A stretch of DNA of 64,000 bases from Cohnella algarum (GTDB lineage: Bacteria > Bacillota > Bacilli > Paenibacillales > Paenibacillaceae), in NCBI RefSeq assembly GCF_016937515.1, contig NZ_JAFHKM010000002.1, forward strand, positions 186,001-250,000. Reading direction: 5' to 3'. Below, piece after piece: positions 44,730 to 52,763 of the stretch (positions within the stretch are counted from its first letter, which is position 1; each line of letters begins with the position of its first letter). A program made the translations under genes and the position numbers. The notes under the pieces are model-generated. The model saw only the letters and a list, made by a program, of their open reading frames with translations. It was not told the origin of the DNA and ran no database searches.

Positions 44730-45872
44730 TTAGCGGAACGTTCGCGCCAGCTCCATGTAAAACTCGGTCGCCCGCTCGACGTCGGACACGGCGACCCATT
44801 CCTCGCGGGAGTGGGCCTGGGCGATCGAGCCCGGTCCGTAGACGATGCTGGGGATGCCTTTGATTCCCTGCAGCTTGCTTGCATTGCTGCCGTACGTTTC
44901 TCCGAATACGCCGCTATTCAGGCCGAGCGCCGAAGCCGCGTCCCGCGCGCGCCGCACGAGCGGGTTGCCCGGCGGCGTATGGAGCGCCCAATCGAGCAGC
45001 AGCGGCTCGATCGCGCATTTGATTCCTTGCGCCGCGCACCATCCTTGCAGCTCCTCCTCGATATCCGCCAGCACCCGATGCGGATTTTCGCCGGGGACGA
45101 TCCGGCGGTCCACCTCGATGACGCAGCTTTCGGGCACGATGTTGATTTGCTTTCCGCCGCGGATCGTCCCGATGGACAAGGTTGCCGGACCGCACAGGGC
45201 GTCGCTGAGGCGCCCGAGCTCCGGCGTCATTTTTTCCTGCAAATATTGAACGATTTTCGCCATCGACACGATGGCGTTTTCCCCCTCGTGAGGAACGGAG
45301 CTGTGCGCCGATTTGCCGAACGTCCGCACGGCGAAACGAACGCAGCCCTTGTGCGAGGCGACGATTTTCAGCTCGGTCGGCTCGCCGACGACCGCGGCCG
45401 ATATCGGCATGTCCAGCTCCAGAAATTTAAGCAGTCCGGTAAACGCATGCTCCTCGTCGACGGACGCGCATAAGACGAGGTCGCACCTCAGCAGCTCGGG
45501 ATAGCGCGCGCACTGCTCCATCGCGTACATCATCGCCGCAAGCGAACCCTTCGTATCGCAGGCTCCCCTGCCGAACAGCCGCCCGTCGCGGATGGCCGGC
45601 ACGAGCGGCCGCTCCATGCTGCCGAGCGAAACGGTGTCCATATGGGCCTCGTACAACAGCACGGAATCGGGGTGTCCCGTCCTCAGCTCGACGATCAGGT
45701 TGTCCCTTCCTTCGGCGACCGGCTGCCTTCGCACCGGCAGGCCGATCCGCCGAAAAAAACGCTCGATATAACGGGAAAGCTCCATTTCGCCGTTCGCCCC
45801 GTCCCCGTAGTGCGGGTTGACGCTCTGAATGCGGACGAGGTCCTCCAAAATATCGATGACCGGATGCTTCAT
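44730..45872 (-). CDS. M20-family amidohydrolase (ArgE/DapE/ACY1 type)
   Basis: A 380-residue metallopeptidase-fold deacylase. Metal ligands are recognisable in YEAHMDTVS, GRGACDTKGSLAAMM, SVDEEHAFTG (the DEE catalytic pair) and GEPTELKIV; the last histidine lies in SIAQAHSREEW. Members hydrolyse N-acetyl or N-acyl amino acids and dipeptides. ATG at 45872 overlaps the stop of the GH20-like gene by 4 nt, so the two are coupled. It may deacylate the product released by that glycosidase; this is inference. Confidence 0.93.
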   Translation of the reverse strand: MKHPVIDILEDLVRIQSVNPHYGDGANGEMELSRYIERFFRRIGLPVRRQPVAEGRDNLIVELRTGHPDSVLLYEAHMDTVSLGSMERPLVPAIRDGRLFGRGACDTKGSLAAMMYAMEQCARYPELLRCDLVLCASVDEEHAFTGLLKFLELDMPISAAVVGEPTELKIVASHKGCVRFAVRTFGKSAHSSVPHEGENAIVSMAKIVQYLQEKMTPELGRLSDALCGPATLSIGTIRGGKQINIVPESCVIEVDRRIVPGENPHRVLADIEEELQGWCAAQGIKCAIEPLLLDWALHTPPGNPLVRRARDAASALGLNSGVFGETYGSNASKLQGIKGIPSIVYGPGSIAQAHSREEWVAVSDVERATEFYMELARTFR

Positions 45873-48094
45873 CGTCCGCTTCCGCCCTCCCCGCGCAAGG
45901 CCGCAAGAGGCCTTGCGGCGGCGATGCGCGGTCCCCACTCGAGCAGCCATTCCCACGGCAGGCTTTCTCCGCCGACCATATACGGCACGCCGTCGTCCGG
46001 GGCGAATTCGTCGGTTCCGAGCGCCGCGTGGAACGTCTTTTTGTATTCGTTGATGACCATCGGAACGTAATATTCGCCGATCGGCACGCCCGTCCAATCG
46101 TGCGCCTTCGTATCGAAATAGTGCAGCTTGATCAGGCGGTAATCTTCCTCAGCGTGCCGGAGCGCTTGCGTCGCGTACTCGCGCAGCCTGCCGGCGTCCG
46201 CCTGTCCCGAATCCCGCTCGTCCAGAAACCGGTTAAAGAACAGCCCGGCCCGGATAACCTCGCGCATGCGCCTTGCCATCACGAGCGTCGCTTCGGCATT
46301 TTCCCGCCGGATCCGGCTCAAGCCCTCCGCCGCGGCGATCGCCGCAAGCTCTTCGATCGCCCGTTCGGCCGCCTCCGCGCATTGCGCCAAATAAGCGGCG
46401 CCTTCGTCGCCGACGTACTTGTTCGGCATGAACGGAAACGACGGCAGCGTCGGGCAAATTTGCGTCTCGTGGATGCACGGAAGCGTCCGAATGACCCGCT
46501 CGTACCGCTCCCCGTCCGCCTCGCCGTGCAGGTGGCGCGAGGCAAACGCCAAAAAGGCGTCGCGGTCGAACCTCCAGCAATCCCAGCCGTACTGGGCCGT
46601 CGCCATAAAAAACAGCTCGTGCCCGTACCATTCGAAGCCGTAGCCGTTGATCGCCGAGCAGTTTGTGTTGACCGCCCCCTGAAACTGGGCGATGTCGTTC
46701 CACAAGTGCTGGAACGCATAGTTGCGCAGCGATTCCGGGAACGTATCGGGAATCAGGTACGGAATTCGGCCGAGGCTGGCGGCGAAGCCGCTGCCCTCGC
46801 AGTTGCGCGACCAGATGCGATCCGGCCCGAACACCCGCGCCCATTTCAAAAATTCCCGGTCGTCATCCTCCAGTCCCGGCGCCCAGAACAGCTTCACGTC
46901 CTCCGGCAGCTTGTCCCGCCAGGCGGCGAGGTACGCTTCGTCCTTGACGATCGGCGGCTCCCGCAGCCAGCGAATGCCGATCAGCGTCTCGGGCTTCAGA
47001 ACCTTGCGGTATTCGGCAAGCAGCTCGGCCGTTACGGTATGCTTCGCGTCGTTCGGCGGCAAATGGCCGTACTTGCGTTTGCATTCCGCGCATTGGCAAA
47101 ACCACTGCACCTCTTCGCTCTCCTCGAAGACGAGGCCGTCAAACCCGAGCTCCTCGATCCGCTTGACGCTGGCGAGAAGATAATCGCGTACGTCGACCCG
47201 CGACGTGCACATCGAATCGTAATTGTTCACGTGCCCCGCGGCGATCAGTTCGGGCGACAGCACGCTCCGGCTTTCCGGGTGAACGACGGGGTACCCGCCG
47301 CTGTACGAGTTCATGCCGATATACGCATAGATCTCGATGCCCCGGTCGTTCGCGTACCGGATCAGCTCCTGAAGGAACGGCTTGCGCAAATTCGGGTGGG
47401 TGAACGAAACCTCGACCCAATCGCCGATCTCCTCGGACCACGTTTCCATTCGCAAGCCGCGAAGCTCCGTCTCCGGATACGCCGGGAATTCGAACGGCCA
47501 AAAACCGTACATGACGACGTTCAGCGCGTTGATTTTATGCCGGAAGCACCAGTCGACGAACGTCTTCCAACGTTCTCCGTCCCATAGCTGCGTGCCGAAC
47601 CCCGCCCGGGCGAATCCCGCGTACCACGTCAGCGTCGGCGAGATGATCCGGCGGCCGATATCGGGGCCGTCGGCAATGGAAAGCTCCGGAACGCTGCCGT
47701 CCCCGGAGCTTTCGGCAAGCTCGAGCAGCGTCGCCGCCCCGTGCAGCGCCCCTTGGAGGTGCAGCGCGTAGACCGTCGCGCCGGACGCGTCGACTTCGAG
47801 CTTGTAAGACTGTTCGGGGAAAGCCTGCCCCCGCAGCTCTTCTTCCGCCTGCGAAGGCATCGTTTCCGGACCTTTGAATCGGATCGCGCGGGAGGAAGAC
47901 GCGTCCTCCGCCGCGGCCGGCGCCGCTCCGAGCTTGACCAGCTCGGAGCGGACGACGTCGGCGGCTTCCCGCAAGGAAGGGTCCGCATGCAGCGTGATCG
48001 GCCCGGGAACGAGCGGAAAGCGCCCGTTCCGGAAAACCGCATGCTTGGGGGTTGGCAGCAGCTCGGCCGGCTGCCGTTCGTAGGTAACCCGCAT
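45869..48094 (-). CDS. large GH20-like glycoside hydrolase with GH20b N-terminal domain, family unassigned
   Basis: A 741-residue protein without signal peptide. Residues 1-140 look like the alpha/beta domain found before GH20, GH67 and GH84 catalytic domains (YKLEVDASGATVYALHLQG, then ALHGAATLLELAES). A TIM-barrel-like domain follows, with ISPTLTWYAGFARAGFG, INALNVVMYGFWPFEFP, IEIYAYIGMNSYSGGYP and FDGLVFEESEEVQWFCQC, the last holding likely catalytic acids and a CxxC pair (FCQCAECKRKYG). The C-terminal 200 residues are helical. A hexosaminidase or glucuronidase-like activity is plausible. It is coupled to the M20 deacylase and follows the ABC importer, so it likely acts on the imported glycoside in the cytoplasm. 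Confidence 0.75.
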   Translation of the reverse strand: MRVTYERQPAELLPTPKHAVFRNGRFPLVPGPITLHADPSLREAADVVRSELVKLGAAPAAAEDASSSRAIRFKGPETMPSQAEEELRGQAFPEQSYKLEVDASGATVYALHLQGALHGAATLLELAESSGDGSVPELSIADGPDIGRRIISPTLTWYAGFARAGFGTQLWDGERWKTFVDWCFRHKINALNVVMYGFWPFEFPAYPETELRGLRMETWSEEIGDWVEVSFTHPNLRKPFLQELIRYANDRGIEIYAYIGMNSYSGGYPVVHPESRSVLSPELIAAGHVNNYDSMCTSRVDVRDYLLASVKRIEELGFDGLVFEESEEVQWFCQCAECKRKYGHLPPNDAKHTVTAELLAEYRKVLKPETLIGIRWLREPPIVKDEAYLAAWRDKLPEDVKLFWAPGLEDDDREFLKWARVFGPDRIWSRNCEGSGFAASLGRIPYLIPDTFPESLRNYAFQHLWNDIAQFQGAVNTNCSAINGYGFEWYGHELFFMATAQYGWDCWRFDRDAFLAFASRHLHGEADGERYERVIRTLPCIHETQICPTLPSFPFMPNKYVGDEGAAYLAQCAEAAERAIEELAAIAAAEGLSRIRRENAEATLVMARRMREVIRAGLFFNRFLDERDSGQADAGRLREYATQALRHAEEDYRLIKLHYFDTKAHDWTGVPIGEYYVPMVINEYKKTFHAALGTDEFAPDDGVPYMVGGESLPWEWLLEWGPRIAAARPLAALRGEGGSGR

Positions 48095-48131
48095 TCGTGT
48101 CCGCTCCTTTTTTAAACCGAGTATTCAAACT

Positions 48132-49115
48132 TTACTGGATGTATTGGTCCACGTTGTCTTTATTGATCGGAACGTAGTCGACCAGTTCCTTCTTTTCGAA
48201 CTTCTCGCCTTCGATCAGCCCGACGGCGACTTCGATCGCCCGCTTGCCTTCCTCCGTCACGTTGTCGAGCACGGTCGCGGCCATACGTCCTTCCTTGACG
48301 GCCTTGAGCGCGTCGGCGATGCCGTCGATGCCGACGACGAGAATGTCGGTGCGGCCGGCCGCCTCAACCGCTTGCAGCGCGCCCATCGCCATTTCGTCGT
48401 TTTGGGCGGCGATGGCGTTCAGCTCCGGAAACCGCTGCAGCCAGTCTTCCGTAATGCTCATCGCTTCGTCGCGGTTCCAGTTGGCGGTTTGCTCGGTCAC
48501 GAGCTTGACGTCCGGATATTTGTCGAACAGCGCTTTCTGGAGCCCGGCGCCGCGAGTAATTTCCGCGGAATGGCCGATCTGGCCTTGAAGCAGCGCGACG
48601 TTCCCTTTGCCGTCCAGCAATTCGGCCAAAATTTCGCCCATCATTACCCCGGACTGCTCGGGATCGGTGCCGACGAACACGTCGTAATTTTCGTTTTCGG
48701 TGAAGGTGATCGCTTCGACGAGCGGAATGCCCGCTTCCTTCACGCGGTCGACCGCCGGACTCGAGCCGACCATGTCGACGGCGTTCAAAATGATCGCGTC
48801 CACCTTTTGCGAGATCAGGTTGTCGACCTGGTTCAGCTGTTCCTCGATTTTGTCCTGGCTGTCCATGACGAGCAGCTCGACGTTCAGTTCGTCGGCTTTT
48901 TCCTGCATCGATTCGACGAGCGATTTGATGAATTCGTGCGACAGACCCTGAGCGGCTACGCCGATCCGGTACTCCTTGCCCGCGGCTTCCCCCGAAGCTC
49001 CGCCCTCCGCGCTCGGCGAGGCGGTATTGCCTCCTTCGTTCCCCCCGCATGCCGCCAGCACCGTCGATGCCAGCGCAAGAGTCCCCAACCACTTCCAGCT
49101 TTTCATTTTTGCCAT
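48132..49115 (-). CDS. sugar ABC transporter substrate-binding lipoprotein, RbsB type
   Basis: A 327-residue periplasmic-binding-protein family 4 lipoprotein. The signal peptide ends in lipobox VLAACGG (Cys22), followed by a Gly/Ser/Ala linker. The core starts YRIGVAAQGLSHEF, with LVMDSQDKIEEQLNQVDNLI and VVGIDGIADALKAVKEG as standard RbsB-family signatures. It delivers a monosaccharide-sized ligand to the downstream-type permease and ATPase, which are encoded just upstream. The ligand is unknown. Confidence 0.94.
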   Translation of the reverse strand: MAKMKSWKWLGTLALASTVLAACGGNEGGNTASPSAEGGASGEAAGKEYRIGVAAQGLSHEFIKSLVESMQEKADELNVELLVMDSQDKIEEQLNQVDNLISQKVDAIILNAVDMVGSSPAVDRVKEAGIPLVEAITFTENENYDVFVGTDPEQSGVMMGEILAELLDGKGNVALLQGQIGHSAEITRGAGLQKALFDKYPDVKLVTEQTANWNRDEAMSITEDWLQRFPELNAIAAQNDEMAMGALQAVEAAGRTDILVVGIDGIADALKAVKEGRMAATVLDNVTEEGKRAIEVAVGLIEGEKFEKKELVDYVPINKDNVDQYIQ

Positions 49116-49203
49116 CTCTCGTTTCTCCTCTCGTCTATTCGGTTTTATGAAATCAGACGCGAGCGCCGCTTGCCGCGGCGGGCTCGGCCTCCGATTCTGG
49201 AGG

Positions 49204-50184
49204 TTAAGCGCGCTTTGCCCGTTGATCCAGAATGACCGCTCCCGCGATGATGACGCCCTTGATGATTTGCTGCCAATAGGAGGATACGTCGAGCAAATTC
49301 AACCCGTTGTTGATGACGCCGATAATGAGGACGCCGACGATCGTGCCGAGCATCGAGCCCCGCCCGCCGAACAGGCTCGTCCCGCCGATGACGACGGCGG
49401 CGATCGCGTCCAGCTCGTAGCCCATGCCGCTGTTCGGCTGTCCGGAGCTGATCCGCGAAGCGAGCAGTACGCCGGCAAGGCCGGCCAGCAGGCCGTTGAT
49501 GACGTACACCCAGATTTTGACCCGGCTGACCCGGATTCCGGAAATGTGGGCCGCGTTTTCATTGCCGCCGACGGCAAATATATAGCGCCCGAACTTCGTT
49601 TTGTAGAGGATGATGCTCATGATGACGGTTACGAGGATGAACAAAACGACCGGGAACGGGATGGGGCCGAGATAGCCTTGGCCGAGAAATTTAAAGGAAG
49701 GAGAATCGATGACGATGGGACGTCCGTTCGTATAAATGAGCGCAATGCCCCGGGCGATCGTCATCATGGCGAGCGTGGCGACGAAGGGCGCGACGTTGAG
49801 CTTGGCGCTCATCGTGCCGCTGACCCCGCCGAGCGCGCCGCTTGCCAGCATGCCCGCGAGCAAAGCCACGATCGCCAGATCGGGATTATAGCTTACGATG
49901 CTAGCGGCGATGACGGCCGATACGGCCATCATCGAGCCGATGGACAAGTCGATGCCTGCCGTCAAAATAACGAACGTCATGCCGACGGCCAATATGCCGT
50001 TGATGGAGACTTGCCTCAGCACGTTCATCAGGTTCGTAAAGGTAAGGAAGGCGTCGGAAACGATGCTGAGGACGATGACGGCAAGCAGCAGAATGCCGAT
50101 GAGGCCGTATTTGCGGAGCATGTCGGCCGGAATTCCGCCTCCGCCGGGCGGGGGCTGGCGTTTTAAGGAAAGACCGTTAAGCAA
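49204..50184 (-). CDS. sugar ABC transporter permease, RbsC type
   Basis: A 326-residue CUT2 permease with about eight to ten hydrophobic helices, the first after LRKYGLIGILLLAVIVL. VGMTFVILTAGIDLSIGSM and VFAVGGNENAAHISGI-like sequence (IFAVGGNENAAHISGIRVSRV region) are family hallmarks. The start is taken as TTG at 50184 because GGAGGTGA lies 8 nt upstream; GTG at 50193 overlaps that site. It overlaps the ATPase gene by 8 nt. Confidence 0.93.
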   Translation of the reverse strand: MLNGLSLKRQPPPGGGGIPADMLRKYGLIGILLLAVIVLSIVSDAFLTFTNLMNVLRQVSINGILAVGMTFVILTAGIDLSIGSMMAVSAVIAASIVSYNPDLAIVALLAGMLASGALGGVSGTMSAKLNVAPFVATLAMMTIARGIALIYTNGRPIVIDSPSFKFLGQGYLGPIPFPVVLFILVTVIMSIILYKTKFGRYIFAVGGNENAAHISGIRVSRVKIWVYVINGLLAGLAGVLLASRISSGQPNSGMGYELDAIAAVVIGGTSLFGGRGSMLGTIVGVLIIGVINNGLNLLDVSSYWQQIIKGVIIAGAVILDQRAKRA

Positions 50185-51676
50185 TCCGCTCACCTCCGAT
50201 GGCGCAGGCGAGAATTTGCTCCTGCGTCGCTTGTCCGCCCTGGAACTCGCCCTTGATTCTGCCTTGCCCCATGACCAAAATCCGGTCGCTCATCCCGATC
50301 ACTTCGGGCAATTCCGATGAAACCATAATGATGGCCAACCCCTCTTTCGCCAGACTTGACATCAGTTTGTAAATTTCCGCTTTCGCTCCGACATCGATGC
50401 CTCGCGTCGGCTCGTCGAGAATGAGCACCTTGGGCCTCGTCATCAGCCATTTGGCGATGACGACCTTCTGTTGGTTGCCGCCGCTCAAATTTTGCACGTC
50501 CTGGTCGATGTCGCGCATTTTGATGCGGATTTTGCCGGTCATCTCCTCGACGTTGCGAACTTCGTTTTTGGCCGACAGGAACGGGCTTCCTCCGGAAATC
50601 GGCATGCTGGCCAGCGTCATGTTCTCGCGGATCGACCGGCAGAGCACGAGCCCGAGCTCCTTGCGGTCCTCCGTCACCATCGCAAGACCTTGGCGAATGG
50701 CGTCGGTCGGGTGCTTGATCGCGACCGGCTTCCCTTCCAGCCGCACCTCTCCGCCGTCCAGCCGGTCGATGCCGAACATCGCCCGCATCACTTCGCTGCG
50801 ACCCGCTCCCATCAGGCCGGCGATGCCGAGAATTTCGCCCGCTCGGACCTGGAACGAAATGTCCTCGAACGCGGAATGCCGCCTTAAGCCCACCGCCTCC
50901 AGCACGACGTCGCCCCGGGTTGCCGCCTCCTTCGGATAGATCGCGTCCAGGGGACGCCCGACCATCATGGAAATGAGCCGGTCGGCGTCGAGGTTCGCGA
51001 TGTCCTCCGAGCCGACGTACTCGCCGTCCCGAAGCACGGTTACGCGGTCGGTCTTGGAGAAAATCTCCTCCATCCGGTGGGAAATGTAAACGATCGGGAC
51101 GCCTTTTTGCTTCAGATTGTCCATCGTCCGAAAAAGCGTTTTCACTTCGCTCTCCGACAGGGCCGACGTCGGCTCGTCCATAATGATCAGCTTGGCCCGG
51201 TACGATACCGCTTTGATGATTTCCAGCATCTGCTTTTCGGCGACGCTCAGGCGCCCGACCGATTGACCCGGCTCCAGCGGAAAATCGAACTCGTCCAGCA
51301 GCTCCCGGGTTTGGCGATAGAGCTCCTTGCGATTCAGAAAAATCCCGCCGCGCACCGGCTCCCGCCCGAGAAAAATATTTTCCGCGACCGTCATTTCCGG
51401 AATCGGATTGAGCTCCTGATGAATCATCGCGATGCCGAGGCCGAGCGCCGTCTGCGGCGAATCGATTTTGACGGGGTGCCCGTCGAAGACGATTTCGCCT
51501 TCGTCGGGCTTCACCAGACCGGTCAATATTTTCATCAACGTCGACTTGCCCGCCCCGTTCTCGCCCATTAACGCATGCACTTCGCCCCGGCGAACTTCGA
51601 GGGATACCCGGTTTAACGCCTTCACGCCGAAAAAGGCTTTGGATATGCCCGTCATTTTTAAAACCGCGTCTCCCAC
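50177..51676 (-). CDS. sugar ABC transporter ATP-binding protein, RbsA type (two ATPase domains)
   Basis: A 499-residue double ATPase. The first domain has Walker A GENGAGKSTLMK (about 38-49), the signature LSVAEKQMLEI and Walker B LIIMDEPTSAL. The second has a degenerate Walker A, GLMGAGRSE, with signature LSGGNQQKVVIAKWL and ILDEPTRGIDVGAK. This asymmetry is normal for RbsA. GTG at 51676 follows GGGAGGGG. It energises the RbsC-type permease. First gene after the GntR regulator. Confidence 0.94.
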   Translation of the reverse strand: MGDAVLKMTGISKAFFGVKALNRVSLEVRRGEVHALMGENGAGKSTLMKILTGLVKPDEGEIVFDGHPVKIDSPQTALGLGIAMIHQELNPIPEMTVAENIFLGREPVRGGIFLNRKELYRQTRELLDEFDFPLEPGQSVGRLSVAEKQMLEIIKAVSYRAKLIIMDEPTSALSESEVKTLFRTMDNLKQKGVPIVYISHRMEEIFSKTDRVTVLRDGEYVGSEDIANLDADRLISMMVGRPLDAIYPKEAATRGDVVLEAVGLRRHSAFEDISFQVRAGEILGIAGLMGAGRSEVMRAMFGIDRLDGGEVRLEGKPVAIKHPTDAIRQGLAMVTEDRKELGLVLCRSIRENMTLASMPISGGSPFLSAKNEVRNVEEMTGKIRIKMRDIDQDVQNLSGGNQQKVVIAKWLMTRPKVLILDEPTRGIDVGAKAEIYKLMSSLAKEGLAIIMVSSELPEVIGMSDRILVMGQGRIKGEFQGGQATQEQILACAIGGERIA

Positions 51677-51759
51677 TTATGCCCCTCCCTCTTCAACGAA
51701 ATGGCAGGCTTCCCTTCCGATCCGCCAGGCGCCCGGAGGATCGGCGGAAGCGCGCCCGC

Positions 51760-52461
51760 TCAAAACCAGAGCGTCTCTCCGTCCTCCCAATGCTTGTCCT
51801 CGTCCAGCTCGATGAATTCGCGGTACGAGCGGTAAATGTGCTTGCGCATGATTTTTTCCGCATTGTCGGGATTCCGCTCCTTGAGCGCCTCGATCAGCTC
51901 GAGATGCTGCTCGACTTCTTTTTCTTTGGTCGAATTCGAGCCGAGAATCCGGTTCACGAGCGAAATCTGGAACGAGATCGATTCGTAGGTATGGATCAGC
52001 CGCGCGTGATTGGACAGCTTGATGATCGACTGGTGAATGAACAGCGAGTCGGGCAGCAGCGTTTCGACGGAATCGTCGTCCAGCTTCGCCTTCATTTCCG
52101 AGTAAAAGCTCTCCAGGTCGTCGATCGCCGCCTGCGGCGCGATCTGGGTCGCGATGCGGATGGCCAGCCCCTCGATGGCCGCCCGAAGCGAATAGATTTC
52201 GAACACGTCGCTCCGCTGCAGTTCGTTCACGACCGGCCCTTTGTTCGGCACGATCGTCACGACGCCTTCTCCGGCCAGGATGTGCATCGCCTCCCGGACC
52301 GGCGTCTGGCTGATGCCGAGCTCGCGGGCAAACTTCGTTTCGACGATTCGGTCTCCCGGATTCAACTCCCCGCTTAAAATCAGCTGCTTGAAATATTCGA
52401 CCAGATCGTGGCTGATGTTCTGCTTGTCCATAAAGGGCGGCCTCGTAACGATAGGCTTCAC
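51760..52461 (-). CDS. GntR-family (FCD) transcriptional regulator
   Basis: A 233-residue GntR regulator. The winged helix (about 12-80) reads LILSGELNPGDRIVETKFAREL then ISQTPVREAMHIL. The FCD domain follows (VFEIYSLRAAIEGLAIR, LFHQ-like SLFIHQSIIKLSNHARL and IEALKERNPDNAEKIMRKHI). GTG at 52461 has AAGGTGA 6 nt upstream; ATG at 52431 is the alternative. It heads the region-3 operon with its own promoter and probably senses a substrate-derived acid. Confidence 0.9.
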   Translation of the reverse strand: MKPIVTRPPFMDKQNISHDLVEYFKQLILSGELNPGDRIVETKFARELGISQTPVREAMHILAGEGVVTIVPNKGPVVNELQRSDVFEIYSLRAAIEGLAIRIATQIAPQAAIDDLESFYSEMKAKLDDDSVETLLPDSLFIHQSIIKLSNHARLIHTYESISFQISLVNRILGSNSTKEKEVEQHLELIEALKERNPDNAEKIMRKHIYRSYREFIELDEDKHWEDGETLWF

Positions 52462-52511
52462 TCCTTATCACCTTCCCGTATTGGTTTGCCGTTCGGCATC
52501 TTTAGGGATGT

Positions 52512-52570
52512 CATATTCTCTTACACCATATTCTATAATCTATATTATATATTATATATAATCTTGGCAA
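52512..52570 (-). promoter_or_regulatory. promoter and AT-palindrome control region of the GntR-Rbs-type operon
   Basis: On the minus strand TTGCCA (52565-52570) and TAATAT (52542-52547) are 17 bp apart. The spacer and -10 lie in a long TATA-type palindromic block. Just downstream, CATATTCT is repeated at 52512-52519 and 52527-52534, 15 bp apart. These are candidate sites for the GntR protein. Confidence 0.55.
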
Positions 52571-52650
52571 GACCGAATTTTTTATTTTTATTCCCGAAGC
52601 TCCGTTTTCTCGTTTTCGGGAACTTGTCTTCCGGTCAAGCGCTCCGCAAA

Positions 52651-52711
52651 GCGCAGCAAAGACGATGGGGCACCCGCATGTCGGGAGCCTTCATCGTCTT
52701 TGCCTTTGCGC
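52651..52711. terminator. long inverted repeat between chemoreceptor and GntR genes
   Basis: GCAAAGACGATG (52656-52667) pairs perfectly with CATCGTCTTTGC (52692-52703), extended by GCGCA/TGCGC. It lies 24 bp after the frame-corrected chemoreceptor stop. A T-tract is lacking, so it is a stem-loop end structure or an imperfect terminator. Confidence 0.55.
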
Positions 52712-52763
52712 TATCGCCTTAACCTGCGGTAAAGTCAAACCTGAAAACGGGATACGAGCCGGG

